A DNA stretch of 64,000 nt from Brachyhypopomus gauderio (lineage: Eukaryota; Chordata; Actinopteri; Gymnotiformes; Hypopomidae): the NCBI RefSeq assembly GCF_052324685.1, contig NC_135212.1, positions 45,386,212 through 45,450,211 of the forward strand. The letters are read 5' to 3'. The notes under the pieces were generated by a model, which saw only the letters and a list, made by a program, of their open reading frames with translations, was not told where the DNA came from and did no database searches. Shown one piece after another: positions 15,225 through 27,302 of the stretch (position 1 is the first letter of the stretch; the number at the start of each line of letters is the position of its first letter). The translations under genes and the position numbers were made by a program.

Positions 15225-16749
15225 CTGAACTACTTTTAGGCAACTATGTGCTGATTTTGGTTATGTATTTCTTATCATTTTTACCATAATGTCAAAATAA
15301 TTCCACTGCCGTTCAGGAATGATAGCCTTTAGCTATCACCAGGGCAGGTTTGTGCATATTTTACACATTATAATTCTAATATAATTAACTGTGAATCGCT
15401 AAAGCACAGACAACTCGTACAACATCATAATTCTCTCCTGGAATTATGATGTTCTAAATTTTTCACACTTTATTTGAAGTAGTAGGAAAATTGTGGAAAT
15501 GTACCAATGTACCTTCAAGACATTTTTAAAACTTTAACAAAAATGTTGGCAAACGTTAACAAAAAAGAGTGCAAAAAATGGGCTTATTTCTGGAGTTTTA
15601 TGAGAGAAATATTTGGTAGGATTTTACATTCATTTCCTTTGTAGACATAGACTGCACATATTAGACTGAAGAAAAAAGTGGTTTACTGTGAGCCTCTGTA
15701 ATGAATCTCAGGTAGCTGTATTTGAGAATAGGAATGCAATACTCAAAAAGAAGTCTTCGGCACGCTGATTGGATGTTTTAATTGAACGGATCAAGGTCTT
15801 TTAAGATATCCTAAGTTGTCAGGTCTTATGGGTTTGAAATTGGTTCGTATTTTCTTATGACTTGCTTCATCTTTTAAGGCGCCATGGACAATATGTCCTT
15901 TTACAGTTGTTGTCTTTTTCCTGTGATATTTGCCATTGATCAGCAAATAAAATGCAGTCCAGATTTAATGCTTGGTGAGCTGGTACGTTTGTGCTTCAAT
16001 CTTTTGTGGACGGGGGAGATTAAAGTCTAATAAACACCGCTGACTCATGTACTGTGAATCACACTGCATGCTTTACATATGCTTCCCTGCATCACACAAA
16101 CCTCAGCCTGTGTGATCCAGGCCTGTGAGTAGTACATGCTATTATGACATTTAACACTCCTATGTTGTTATTTTTGACATTTAATGCTGCTTGTTCGCTA
16201 TCCAGTATGTAGCAAACAGTGTGGCATTATATGATATACTTTAAATAAGGACCTCATACTGAAATTTTGTGTGAGCTTGTTTCACTGTACCTTCACTGTG
16301 AGTTTTTGTATGATTACGGGAATAATGGGAAAACATTTTCAATTATACAGTCTAATGTGTGAATGTTGACAGTAAACATGAATTCAATCTGAATAAGTCT
16401 CAAAGTGGTCTGTAAGCATATCAACCTTTGCAAAAGCAGTACACCACTGACTCTGTGGCATAACTATTTTAATAAAGACACACATGTAATAATGCAGCAG
16501 ACTTCTCCTTTGAACTAATATTCTTTCTTTAAGCTTAGTGTGGTGTTTGTTCTTTAACATTAGCTCAATGAAACAATTTGTGCTTTCCTCAAAACCCATA
16601 ATTTACTTTCAAATCACATTATTGTCATGTCACATTAACACAGGTGTGAAAGGTAAGTGAAACACATAGCTTGATAGTCCCAACACAACAGCTATACTCG
16701 ATGCTATCTTGATTCACTTATATGTAATCCGTTTTGAAAGACCCTTGTC
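15225..16749. other. Intergenic; contains one perfect hairpin
   Basis: AT-rich, with no coding frame of interest. At 15421-15453 AACATCATAATTC and GAATTATGATGTT form a perfect 13-bp stem with a 7-base loop. Otherwise nothing recognised. Confidence 0.5.
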
Positions 16750-16903
16750 CATGGCCGGAGTGGGCCACTTTTTCAGCCCGGGAGTTTCATGCACAAATCC
16801 GGCCCAAATTATTTTTCCATCCCAATCGGCCCAAACTAGAGACTGACATGAGCCGGCCCATCGGGAATCCTCCCGAATCTCCCGATTAGCCACTCCGGCT
16901 CTG
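16750..16903. mobile_element. hAT-type MITE with 8-bp target duplication
   Basis: Short element with inverted termini CATGGCCGGAGTGG and CAGAGCCGGAGTGG (right end read in reverse), flanked on both sides by CCCTTGTC (16742-16749 and 16904-16911). An 8-bp duplication and CA..G ends fit the hAT superfamily. At 154 bp it cannot encode a transposase. The interior (CGGCCCAAA, CCCGATT) resembles GC-rich non-autonomous fish elements. Confidence 0.8.
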
Positions 16904-18832
16904 CCCTTGTCCTAGTTTGTATAACAAAGGCATTTGGGATGAAGAAGTGAATGCCACCCAAAACATGGTGACTAACCTTAGTACAGATTTAAAGTCCTTG
17001 AAGGACACATATGAGCTACATAACAGGCTAGAGGCTGGAACTAGAAGGATGCATCAAATATTTCACATGATGCTGTGCTTTCCATTAGGAAATTCAAGTA
17101 TCCTTAGAGTCATGTGACATGCTTATTAATTACTATCCTGTTTTCCAGTTTCCAAAGAATCATGGGTCAATAATTTGTTGCTAAACAAATTAGCTATAAA
17201 TAATTCATAGCTTAGCCTATTACATAGCTTATTTGTTACACACACACACACACAAGGAAACTGAGGTTGGAAACGTTTTTAAAAGTTTATGTGCAATACA
17301 CGTTAAACACTGCAGTTAGATACTTTGTATCAGTGTTTCCCAATATATGTTACACATCACATACATTGAAAGGTTGTCACCAGATTTGAATATATTGTAT
17401 GTATTGTATCCGTAAATGTTGCTGTTGTTATTAATAATAATGATAACAATAATAATAATAATAATACATTGATTTTATAGCCAATAACAATGACCTAAAG
17501 ACATTTAACAGTAATTATGTAACAACTCAAGCTTAACAGTAATGTACTGTAAAAAAGGAAAACTATGTGAGCACATACTCAACTATTTATTTAAAGTGCC
17601 GATTATAAAAGCAGCATAAAATACTTGCCTTACTTTTACAGGATTTCAGAAATCAAACTCAGCTTTTTTCTTTCATAAATAAGTAAGAGGTATTGAATAG
17701 TCCCACTCTTTTAGACAACAGACAATAGATCTTGAAAGCCAACAAGAACTTAGTCTAGACTAGACTAGTCTTTCTTCTTCCACAAAGTAAGCGCTTTCTT
17801 GACTGAACCTCGCCGAACAGGCACTGCTACACTCACTGATGGGAAACATCCAACGCCTCCTCAGTGACACGAGTGACCTCTGTCTCCCTCACCTGGGAGG
17901 AGAAATACACACAACAGTCAATCGCCTTTCAGTTACTTATGATTCTCCAAGATGAAACGGTTTACAATTGCATAATCTAAAAACTTCTTTGGTTGATGAA
18001 TCTAGATAATGGACAAGTCTGGTCTCATTTTTTAATATTTTAGTTAAATGCAATAACATTCATATTTATCAAAATCATCTTATCTTTGAAACATATTGAT
18101 ATGCTCTGTTAGCCTAAAAAGAAAGTGATTAGAAGTCCAAATATATTACTAATAGTAACCTCCCTGAAGTAATGTGAGTGGTGGCTTTCATTTGAACTGT
18201 CTATGAAGATCAAGATAATATACTAGTACTAAGTATAATAAATCCCACACCTTCTACACTTACTGATATTATTCTTAAAAATAGGAATATACTTCAAGTA
18301 CTATTTCAGCACCAGATGTTAGTGATTACTGCCCTGTGGTCTGTATTAGATGTACATAGATCAGGCTTTTCGTTTTTAATTGAACAGGCTTACTTGTGTG
18401 TTTTAAGTCACATAGGGGGTGTTTAAGTTTATTCCTGATCCTCAGTCTGCACCGATGGACAATGCGGGACTAGATCATTTCTGATGACTAAGTCATGCAT
18501 GGTGTTTAAAACTGCATGAGTGTTTTCTTTCACTTGGTCAAATCAATGAAATAAGACCACAAGGCCCAGTGCAGCACAAGACTGTGGAAGCAGCCCTGCA
18601 GGTGCAGACATTGATCTCTGTGTCAGCATATATTAACATTTGTTAACACAGGCACTAAACTTCACATAGACGACATCCAGGCAGCTTCGTAATGAACAAA
18701 AGAAACTAATATGTCCTCAGTTCTACCAGTGCACACACTTCTCACTGAGCTCTGGGGCTGTAGGAGAAAGCCCACACAATCAGAAATATATTTGCAAATA
18801 TAAAATTTACAGCAAGCTTTCACCACAAATAA

Positions 18833-18879
<47 letters not shown>

Positions 18880-18934
18880 CACATGCACACACACGCACAC
18901 ATGCACACACACGCACATACACACAAGTGCGTGC

Positions 18935-18972
<38 letters not shown>

Positions 18973-18983
18973 GCACACACACA
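18833..18983. repeat. Compound (CA)n/(CACG)n microsatellite
   Basis: About 150 bases of CA dinucleotides interspersed with CGCA and ATGC units, giving poly-VC frames on the minus strand that are not genes. Confidence 0.95.
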
Positions 18984-21518
18984 AAGAATAAAGAATACAC
19001 ATATGCTGGAAACTATAGCCTTGCTGTGCATTAACTGTTTTCAATAAGAATAGCCAATATAATCAGAGAATGATGACATACAGGCAGATTCATTATACTA
19101 TATATATACTGGTATATACTATATATATACTGGTACTTGGTATCCAATCAGAGGTTGTCTGTCCTTCAGTTATTTAGATCAGCACTGGTTTTCTGTTGAC
19201 ATTCAGAATTCTGCTGAATTATAAATGTTACTGTAAAATCTTTGAAGCAAAGGAGTCATGTTTAGTTCAGAATTATTTTATTTCCATATATTTTTCTTCT
19301 GTGAGAAAGCTACTAATAGCTGTGATGCTAATGAAACAGAAGAGCTTAGTGAGAATGTCAGCCATGACGAGTCCAGTACTGAATCTACAGCTATCAGAAG
19401 CTGTCCGTACATGACCTTTGAGGAGGAGGAGGAGGAAGAGGAGGAGGAGGAGGCAGGTCTACTGCCAATGAGCCTATTGTGATGATGAAGAACCACCAAG
19501 GTTCTGACCCCAGATACTTCAGAGTGCAGGAGTGACTGCCAGGCTGCCTTTACGTCAACATCTGGATAAAATAATAATATTGAAAATACAATAATGATGA
19601 AAATAATAATGAAATACTGTTGTTGACATTATAAAATGATATTTTGAACATCACAGTATTATGGTATTAGCTATGTTTTGGCTTTGTGCATAGTCTGTCC
19701 ATACACATTTTACATCAAATGTGTATGTGTGTGTGGAAGGTGTGGGCTCACAAGATCTTGACATAATCCATCCCTGAGATTGAAGTGTAGACACAGCATT
19801 TTGCTGCTCATATTTTACTATTTTAGTATATCTCTAGCTACTGATAAAGGAGTGTCCCCAACTCCTTAAAAAAGACATTGTTACTCTGTTCAACGTTAAT
19901 ATCACAAATGTTTTAATTACAGGCCAGTTTTTTGTCTTTTACTTAAATATTAACAGGTGAGATAAATAATTAGTTGTGATGTGATTTGTGCATTTCAGTT
20001 TCATTTTAAATAATCTGGTTATATATATGCTACAGATCTCATGATAAATACCATTATGTACATGAAAGGCTTATCAAAAGGCATTGATACAGAAGCTAAA
20101 CCTTTGCTTTGCTGGGTGTTATTTATTAGTGCTTGGTGGTGGGCACATGTGCATTCAGTTCTGATATCCGAGACTTTTATAACACAGTGCATAATCCATA
20201 GTGTTCTATTACTGGGAACATAATTCAGCCCTCACTGGTACACAGAAGTGGGCTGGTTACTGGCGACCATTAGAACACTGAGTGAATTTTCATTACAAAC
20301 TTTCTTGCTGAAGCTGCCACTTACAGTAAAAAAATGATAAAAAGAATATAAACAAGTCTGAGTGGGCTGCTCCCATATAAGTAAAACTTCATTAAACCCT
20401 TTCATGCAGTTGGGTGTGAAAACTGTGCAAGATCTACATGAGGGAAAACACTGGAATTCGTCTACTACCTACAGCTGATATAGCAGGTACAAAACCAATA
20501 CAGCAGATATAAAACTGATAGAGAAGATATAAAACTGGGATTATGGGAGTAGGATCTGGTCATCTGCCATCATCTGCTGTTTAAACACTGCTTTTCTTTC
20601 TGCCCTGGGCCTCATTTTTGTTTCGTTACCAAAATTCCAAAGACAATATTTACTTTATGAGGGATGTGATAATTATCAGATCAAACAAAGGACAAAAGGA
20701 ATATCTCTAAACTGTAGAGAGTTATGGCTCAGAAGGAAAGGACCTCAGCGGATGTAGACATGTGGGCTATTCCTATGAAAGGATATCTATACAGTCAATT
20801 GCTGAATATGAATTAAAACGAGTATATCACATATGTCCTGTTTATTAATAAGGTAAACAACGACTTGCCTTCAACTGAAACAAGTTATTAAATCAACACA
20901 ACAGGCTACTGCATTGAATATATTTATTTTCTGCCACCTTCTGACCAAACGGTGTCATTACAAGACTTCCGCAGAAGTCTCGATGGATTTTAGTTTTTTT
21001 TATTGAAGTGATCTTGTACTCTATTGAATTGAATGGTGCGCAGCGGTAAGAACGTAAGGTGTCAAAGCGACATTTATTTTGTTATCGTCCTTCACACAAA
21101 AGCATGATCACATTGGATTTCAATGTAAGCCTCTAATTTGAACACGACTAGGAATTTTACGATTCGGAAAAACAACGTTTACACTCGTTCAGTGACGACA
21201 CCGACTGGAGGTTTTACAGGACGTCTCTTTATTTAATTACTCTCGCTCTGATAGCGACCAGGACATTGTGCGTGTGTTCTTTGACTTAATTGTCTGTAAT
21301 GAGTCATACAAATACACAGTAAAATAATTCAGCCATGGATAGTGGTAAAAATTGACTGTACATTTCGCATAAAATGAAATACAAGATTTTAAGGTATTTT
21401 TAAAATTCGTTTTTCGTATTTAATTATTATTATTAACCTCGTCTAGTACTTTGGGCAGGAATCGAGAAAAAAATGTAAGACAGTGAAGTATTAATTAATG
21501 CTTAATTAATTAATGAAG

Positions 21519-21521
<3 letters not shown>

Positions 21522-21559
<38 letters not shown>
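21522..21559. repeat. (CA)n microsatellite
   Basis: About 38 bases of pure CA, following several TTAATTAATGC palindromic units (21490-21515). Confidence 0.95.
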
Positions 21560-21561
<2 letters not shown>

Positions 21562-23499
21562 TTAATACAACGTTAAACCACAGATTGTGCAATATCGCCA
21601 TCTTGTGGTGACTTTGCTGCACGACAGTTGAAAGATTGCACTTTTTAAATCAACAACAGATATTTCAGTGGCATCTGATGATATAACAGCTTTAAATGTA
21701 GCTGACGCGTTGAAGTCTTGTTTCATTGTTTAATTTCAGTAATAAAGTTCTCATTTTGCATCTTTTGTTGGCGAAAGACATTCACTGCTTCCTGGTACAT
21801 TTAAATACATTTATCTTGCATACAGTTATCTATCTTTATGTACACAGTAAATATGGAGTGTTCAAATTCCAGGTCTAAACACTTCCGAGTTGATTTCCAC
21901 TCTTAAAGTGTCTTAAATTGGGTTCGGACGGAGTGGCCGATATTTGACGGAGTTGATCAGATGAGTGTTATTTCATATTTCAGCTCGGACCTTTCACCTC
22001 TCTTCGGTTAGAAACAAGGAGATAATTCAACTCTAAATTTTCCTCTTATGAACTTATGAACAGTAGCTAAGTCAAATTAACTAAATGGACTTAAACAGTT
22101 ATACATTGATGTTCAGAAATACATTGTGCACAACGAAGTATATACGGTTAATATATGCTTTATAAAGCCATGTCTGTTGCGTGGACTGAACAGCAGGCGT
22201 GTTGAATTGATTAGCTAGCTAGCGGTAGACAGTATCTAAGCCTTGGTTATTGAAGCTATCTCAAATCTTCTCACTGAAGAGCTAACGCGAAAGCGTTGAA
22301 AAAACTGGCTGGTATGTTTTATACAGTGTGAAATCTTGTCTGACACTGGTCTAATGGTTGACGATTTTTTCTTCTTCATTGTGGTTGATCATCAAAGAAG
22401 CCACAGAAAACTGTAGATGGATATCACGTGTTGAGTTGTCTGTGTGGCCAGGACGCGGTTTTATTTTACTGTTCCCTACCCTTAAATGTTAAATTTATTT
22501 GACTAAATTTGTTCTTGCATGTCTCAGTAAAAATGCTGGTCCTGCTGAACTACACCCAACAGACGTAGCCCACCTATGTGAAACTGGCTGTGGTCGAAGG
22601 ACGGTTTGACTTTCCATTTCAATTCCATGAAAAAGGTTAGTTTCATTATTCTTAGCCTGGTTTAGGTTTAAAAACACACTCAAACACGTCTAAAACCTAA
22701 TCCTGCCAGCTCCTTAATGTTGAACATTTTTTATTTTGTTAGCTATATATCAGCAGACGTTTAATTAATCATCATCTTTATATTAGTAGGCTACTATTAG
22801 TAAGATACGTTTCCTTTCACTTCCTGTAGAGGTCATGAGTAAATGTTTTCACTGTCCTGTTATCATGCATCAAAGTTCAACGTTCGTAACTCCAAGTACT
22901 TCGTAACCTCGTACTTACGAATATTCTTAAATTTACGAGTGTTTCCCGAAACTCTTCGTAACTTACGTCGTTCTTATAGTCGTTCGTAAGTTAAGAATAT
23001 CCGGACCCATTCGTAACTCACTAAGTACTTCTTAACTCGAAGCTCACGTGCAGTTCTACCTCAAAAAGGATAGAGGCGCTAATTTCACTCGCGCTAGTTT
23101 TAAGCACAGCATTACAACATTTGCGTTTATGTGTATAATTAGCCTAGTATTTTCTTTTGAAGTAATTACATCGCATATACCACATTAAGTGTCAACAAAA
23201 CTCAAATGTACTACTTTGAATTATTTAGCATTAGTTGATATGTTTCCAATATTTAATGAAATCTCTCCGTTCATCACCGTGCAGTTAATAGCATTCCAGA
23301 CTTTCACAATTAATTTATTCTTTGCAAAGAAGTGACTACAAGTTGGCATATTAAGCTTGTTTTAACTTAACCAATAAAATTGATTAATCGGTAGCACATA
23401 TAAGTAACTTGGATTAAGGCTAGCAATTGTGCTTGTGTGATGAAGATGGCAGCTTTTCAAAGAGTATAGGCTTTGAATAGATGACATAATTTAAGACGA

Positions 23500-23870
23500 C
23501 GTAATCCATGAAGCCATGTAGTTCTCCAGAATGCAGAATTTTGCTCTTAGCCCTCCGATTTTATGCCACAGGTGGGTTTCTGCAGACTGTTGGTCATGCC
23601 CACAGACTAAGCAAAGCTGACCAATTCTGGAGTGTGTCAGATGGCTAGGGACGGTGCATTTGATAGTGGACATGTACTAGCTGACAGTGGGTATCCACTC
23701 TGAAGCTATATACTCCTGTATCAAATCCCCTGGTATCCCTTCAGTAGCTGTGGGGCCCAGTATCCACAGTGCCTTCTCCTCCTCAACAGTAAGGGCACTT
23801 GTGGACATTTGACCTCCACCAGTCTTATCCCTCTCCTTTATGAGTTCTGCCCCCTTATTTTGGCTTGACT
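23500..23870 (+). pseudogene. PIF/Harbinger transposase fragments
   Basis: Two conserved blocks of the HARBI1-type nuclease are readable on the + strand in different frames. LLALRFYATGGFLQTVGHAH followed by RLSK lies at 23541-23612; it matches the helix-turn-helix side block LALRFYATG.FL..VGD.HG.SK. LADSGYPL, a stop, then SYIL lies at about 23677-23715 and corresponds to the (G)DSGYPL..YL.TP catalytic block. The sequence between them is much shorter than in a full transposase, so an internal deletion plus frameshifts and a stop have destroyed it. Confidence 0.7.
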
Positions 23871-24890
23871 ACAGGAGTCGTGCCACACCTCATGCCTGAT
23901 TTCTTAATTCCACTACATGTACTAATATTCTTGGCAATATCGTCCCATTTTAATTTTTTTTTTCTGAATTTGAAGAAATTCCACGAGCTTTTGAAAACAG
24001 TCTACTTTTGTTTTTGGCTCAGTTCACTCCGCAGAAAGTTTCATTTTCTCTGCTTGTTTGCCATAGGCCCTTTTCACAACAAAACGGAAATACGTCACCG
24101 CCGGGTAAAACAAGTTCCGGTACTCGCAGAAGATAGTTGTTGTCAATTCACCTCAGCATGGAGCGTGTGTTTACTTCATCCCTGTCGTCGCTGCCGAGAC
24201 TGAATTTTAAATACGTTTCCAGTATCGTTGGAGAACATTCAACAACGAACGGTTCCAAGTTAAATAGAGGCTACAAATTGTTTGTAGAATAATTTATTCA
24301 CTTATACCAGGGTAAGCTAACACCAGCTAGCACTAGCTAGGTAACTAACTATTATTTAAGGTATAGCTGGTTCCATTAGTCATCCTACGGAGTAGGATTT
24401 TCAGCCGATTTTTCACTCGTGCGACTATTTTTGCGATCGGGCTGAGTTTCGGCTCAATCGCGTTTCGTGCATCGTATAGTTTACACAGGTAAACGAGGAG
24501 CGATTCACACCTCACGACCAACTCCCGATCAGAAATCTCAGCGTCGCAAGAATATCAAACATGTTTGAAATTCAAATCGCTCCTCGTGAGAGTATCGCAC
24601 TGTTGAAGCAGCTCCACGAGCCGACTCTCCCTGCGATTTAGTCGGAGTTTGAGCTGGAGCTGAGCAAATGATTTAAAATATCGTACAGTGTACGCCCAGC
24701 TTTAGCAAGCCAAGGGATGTCAGCTATTGATTGTTTGGTTTACATCAGTATCAATAAAGTTCATGACACACACCAAGTTATTACGTGTTATTGTTTATTC
24801 AGTGTCCAATGTAGTCGACAGCAAAGTGATGGTCAGAGCTGGATGCTACCGAGCAGAGCTGGATGCTAGCGGATCACAGCTAGTTTCAGA

Positions 24891-24940
24891 GCCGTTTCAG
24901 TGGAACAGTTGCTGTCCGCATTTGAAAGAGCAAACTCTCG
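24891..24940 (+). repeat. Left arm of 50-bp inverted repeat around the minisatellite
   Basis: GCCGTTTCAGTGGAACAGTT followed by GCTGTCCGC.. is an imperfect reverse complement of 25528-25577. In the right copy this sequence encodes the SVEQLLSAFER linker of the THAP frame, so the left arm is an inverted duplicate of that coding segment. A further small inverted copy (CGAGAGCTTGCTCTTTT, 24970-24986) follows. Confidence 0.8.
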
Positions 24941-24986
24941 ACTAGTAGATGTCGTGGTGTACTGCCAGCCGAGAGCTTGCTCTTTT

Positions 24987-25510
24987 CTAGCTAGATGCTA
25001 TCGGATCACGGCTAGAAGCTATCGGATCGGGGCTAGAAGCTATCGAACCGGGGCTAGAAGCTATCGGATCGGGGCTAGAAGCTATCGGATCGGGGCTAGA
25101 AGCTATCGGATCGGGGCTAGAAGCTAGCGAACCGGGGCTAGAAGCTAGCGGATCGGGGCTAGAAGCTATCGGATCGGGGCTAGAAGCTATCGGATCACGG
25201 CTAGAAGCTATCGGATCACGGCTAGAAGCTATCGGATCACGGCTAGAAGCTAGCGAACCGGGGCTAGATGCTATCGGATGACGGCTAGAAGCTAGCGAAC
25301 CGGGGCTAAAAGCTAGCGAACCGGAGCTAAAAGCTAGCGAACGGGAGCTAAAAGCTAGCGAACTGGAGCTAGATGCTATCGGACCGGGGCTAGATGCTAT
25401 CGGACCGGGGCTAGATGCTATCGGACCGGGGCTAGATGCTATCGGACCGGGGCTAGATGCTAGCGAACCGGGGCTAGATGCTAGCGGGTAACAGCTAGAT
25501 GCTAGCGGAC
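24987..25510. repeat. 21-bp minisatellite
   Basis: About 25 tandem copies of GGGGCTAGAAGCTATCGGATC and variants (GAAGCTAGCGAACC, GATGCTATCGGACC). Variant types cluster in blocks, which suggests local homogenisation. Units continue sparsely left of the inverted arm (24838-24884). Confidence 0.95.
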
Positions 25511-25856
25511 GTACGTGTACTCCCAGCCGAGAGCTTGATCTTTCAAACGCGGACAGCAACTGTTCCACTGAAACCGTCTGGGAACAGTAACAGTACTGGG
25601 AACAGTAACAGGGAAAAGCACCAACTCTTAGCCGCGATCTTCCTGCTATGTAGTCTGCAGCAGTGAAATGCTGGCTACACACAAAGATGCTCCGTATCAC
25701 AAAGTTTTCCCCTTCATCCCTCCTAATTGCACAAACCCATTTTCTTTTCTGCTCGTCGTCAGCCGGAAAACCGTAGAAACTGAGATACGACTGTTTTTGC
25801 TTCGAGATCGAGCACCCTGGTGCACTGCAAAAGCTCTTGTTATTGGACTCTGCCAT
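24987..25856 (-). CDS. THAP-domain protein fragment with heptapeptide repeat tail
   Basis: A 289-residue open frame. Residues about 11-90 form a THAP (C2CH) zinc-binding domain: CSAPGC supplies the first two Cys, KWVCAIRR the conserved Trp, CSQHF the third Cys and the His with a 44-residue spacer, and RLRVGAFP stands at the usual AVPTIF box. A short linker (SVEQLLSAFER) follows, then about 170 residues of near-perfect heptads of the type SSPGPIA or SSRDPIA, encoded by the 21-bp minisatellite. Because 21 is divisible by three the frame stays open. THAP domains bind DNA, often in transposases. No transposase catalytic region follows, so this is most likely an isolated 5' exon kept by a non-autonomous element. 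Whether it is expressed is unknown. Confidence 0.6.
   Translation of the reverse strand: MAESNNKSFCSAPGCSISKQKQSYLSFYGFPADDEQKRKWVCAIRRDEGENFVIRSIFVCSQHFTAADYIAGRSRLRVGAFPCYCSQYCYCSQTVSVEQLLSAFERSSSRLGVHVRPLASSCYPLASSPGSLASSPGPIASSPGPIASSPGPIASSPGPIASSSSSLAFSSRSLAFSSGSLAFSPGSLASSRHPIASSPGSLASSRDPIASSRDPIASSRDPIASSPDPIASSPDPLASSPGSLASSPDPIASSPDPIASSPDPIASSPGSIASSPDPIASSRDPIASS
25528..25577 (-). repeat. Right arm of inverted repeat around the minisatellite
   Basis: Imperfect reverse complement of 24891-24940 with about five differences; overlaps the THAP frame. Confidence 0.8.
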
Positions 25857-25996
25857 TGTTTAATGTGTAACGGAAGTAACTTTACCCTGCAACGAGAGCT
25901 TCCGGAAGAAAAAATGCGGAAGTGTGAAAAGGGCCTATGGTTTTGAATAACGTGTGAAAGGTTAATTGTGTGCCCTATTTAGCCTTGATAAAAGCC

Positions 25997-27302
25997 TACA
26001 CTGTAAAATGTGATAAGTTGATCTTACTTAAAAAAATTGAGGAAACCGGTTGCACTAAAAAAGTTAAGTAAATATAACTGTTATTTTCAAGTTCCATCCA
26101 TCCATCCATCCATTATCTACCGCTTATCCGGAGCCGGGTCGCGGAGGTAGCAGTCTGAGCAGGGAAACCCAAACCTCCCTCTCCCCAGACATTTTCAAGT
26201 TATGTTTACTTAATGTCTACTACTACTTAAATGTACCAAACAGTTGTATTTACTCAGTTTAATTGAGTTGTACAGACTAAATAGCATAGTAACGCTAACT
26301 TGTCATTTCTAAGTGGTGCTACTTATATTGCCAAAGTTTATGTAACTTTATTTTTAAAAAGTCCTGTTTAGGAAACCGATTGCCTTAGAAAAATAAAGTA
26401 AGCACAACTAAGAACTGTTAGTCCACAGTATTTCTTTTATTAATTTCTGATATAAAACCAGCATTAAAATGTTACATGCCGGTTTTATCAAAGCATTGTG
26501 CAACATTTTGTGAAGAAGCAAGACAAATTGCTTCTTTTATTGCAGCAACAATAACACCAGCTCAAACAAGCAGTGCATCAATATTGCACGAGATAAAAAC
26601 TTTTAACTCTTACGAACACCTACATATGGCACAACCTCACTCACCTCTAAATTCTAGCTACTAGACATGGTAACGGTGCCTTAGATTAACTCAAGTGGCA
26701 TTCTGGGTAAATGAATGCCCCGCCCCCTACTAAACAACAATAACTTCAGCAGCTAAACTACATAACTAAGACGTTAACACGGCGAAGCCTTTCCAACAAC
26801 ACACTTGAATCTAAAAAGTGCATTCAAATTATTATATCTACACTGTTAATACTTTAATGGTGACCATCCGTATTTCTGAATGTAAATTGCTAATCCCAGT
26901 TAGCATAAATTACTTTGCTAATACTTCTGCCAGGCAGGTTAATAACCAGAACTGGAAATTATTGTCTCAGTTAAGCTAATCGGTTGGTTCATTAACATGG
27001 CAGTCTCATCTCACATTTTAACATAACGTTTACTTAAAAAGTGAAACATGCCCGTTAAACGGTACGTTAAATCTCCGCTGCGCTCCGCTGAAAAACGTTT
27101 GACTTGCTGACGTCACTGCGCATGCGTGGATCCTGCAACTTGAAGGTTTGCGTTGAGTATACTCACCTGTATTTAGTTTCTGAGGTTTCATAAAAAAATG
27201 GGAATTTACTAAAATTATATGAGTTAAATCACTAGGTTATTATGAATTAAGTAAAGGTTACTAATGTTTTTTGATTAAGCAATGGTTATCTTTTACAGTG
27301 TA
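25997..27302. mobile_element. TIR element with TACACTGTAAAA ends
   Basis: Perfect 12-bp inverted ends, TACACTGTAAAA at 25997-26008 and TTTTACAGTGTA at 27291-27302, with internal degenerate duplications (GAGGAAACCGGTTGCACTA near 26039 and TAGGAAACCGATTGCCTTAG near 26371). Elements ending CACTGTAAAA are common non-autonomous DNA transposons in fish. No transposase frame seen. A LINE tail is inserted at 26094-26190. Confidence 0.6.
26094..26190 (-). mobile_element. LINE 3' tail with 11-bp target duplication
   Basis: The tail (CCAT)n..CCGCTTATCCGGAGCCGGGTCGCGGAGG reads on the minus strand as ..GACCCGGCTCCGGATAAGCGG..(ATGG)n, a 3' end very common in fish LINEs. It is flanked by a perfect direct repeat ATTTTCAAGTT (26083-26093 and 26191-26201), showing a target-primed insertion of a 97-bp, strongly 5'-truncated copy. 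Confidence 0.85.

Larger units (their letters stand above)
16912..22878. other. Intergenic DNA with simple repeats, no gene recognised
   Basis: Mostly AT-rich. It holds short (CA)n (17239-17254), AAT-type repeats (17443-17465), a large compound CA array (18833-18983), a duplicated TATACTATATATATACTGG (about 19096-19132), a GAG-rich patch (19421-19452) and (CA)n at 21522-21559. The open frame at 19258-19482 ends in poly-Glu from the GAG patch and shows no domain. Confidence 0.45.
24061..25940. mobile_element. DNA transposon with THAP exon, 18-bp terminal inverted repeats
   Basis: Ends are perfect inverted repeats: CCATAGGCCCTTTTCACA (24061-24078) and its reverse complement (25923-25940). The similarity continues less exactly (GGGTAAAA..GTTCCGG at left, GGGTAAAGTTACTTCCG at right, read inwards). 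If the element proper starts at GGCCC, the flanks give a TA duplication within a CCATATGG target. It carries a THAP-domain frame reading from the right end and a long 21-bp minisatellite. THAP domains occur in P-element and Kolobok transposases, but the catalytic part is missing here, so the superfamily is open. Confidence 0.7.

Noticed and set aside
19258-19482. Open frame ending in poly-Glu
   Set aside because: The Glu run comes from a GAG repeat; the rest has no recognisable domain.
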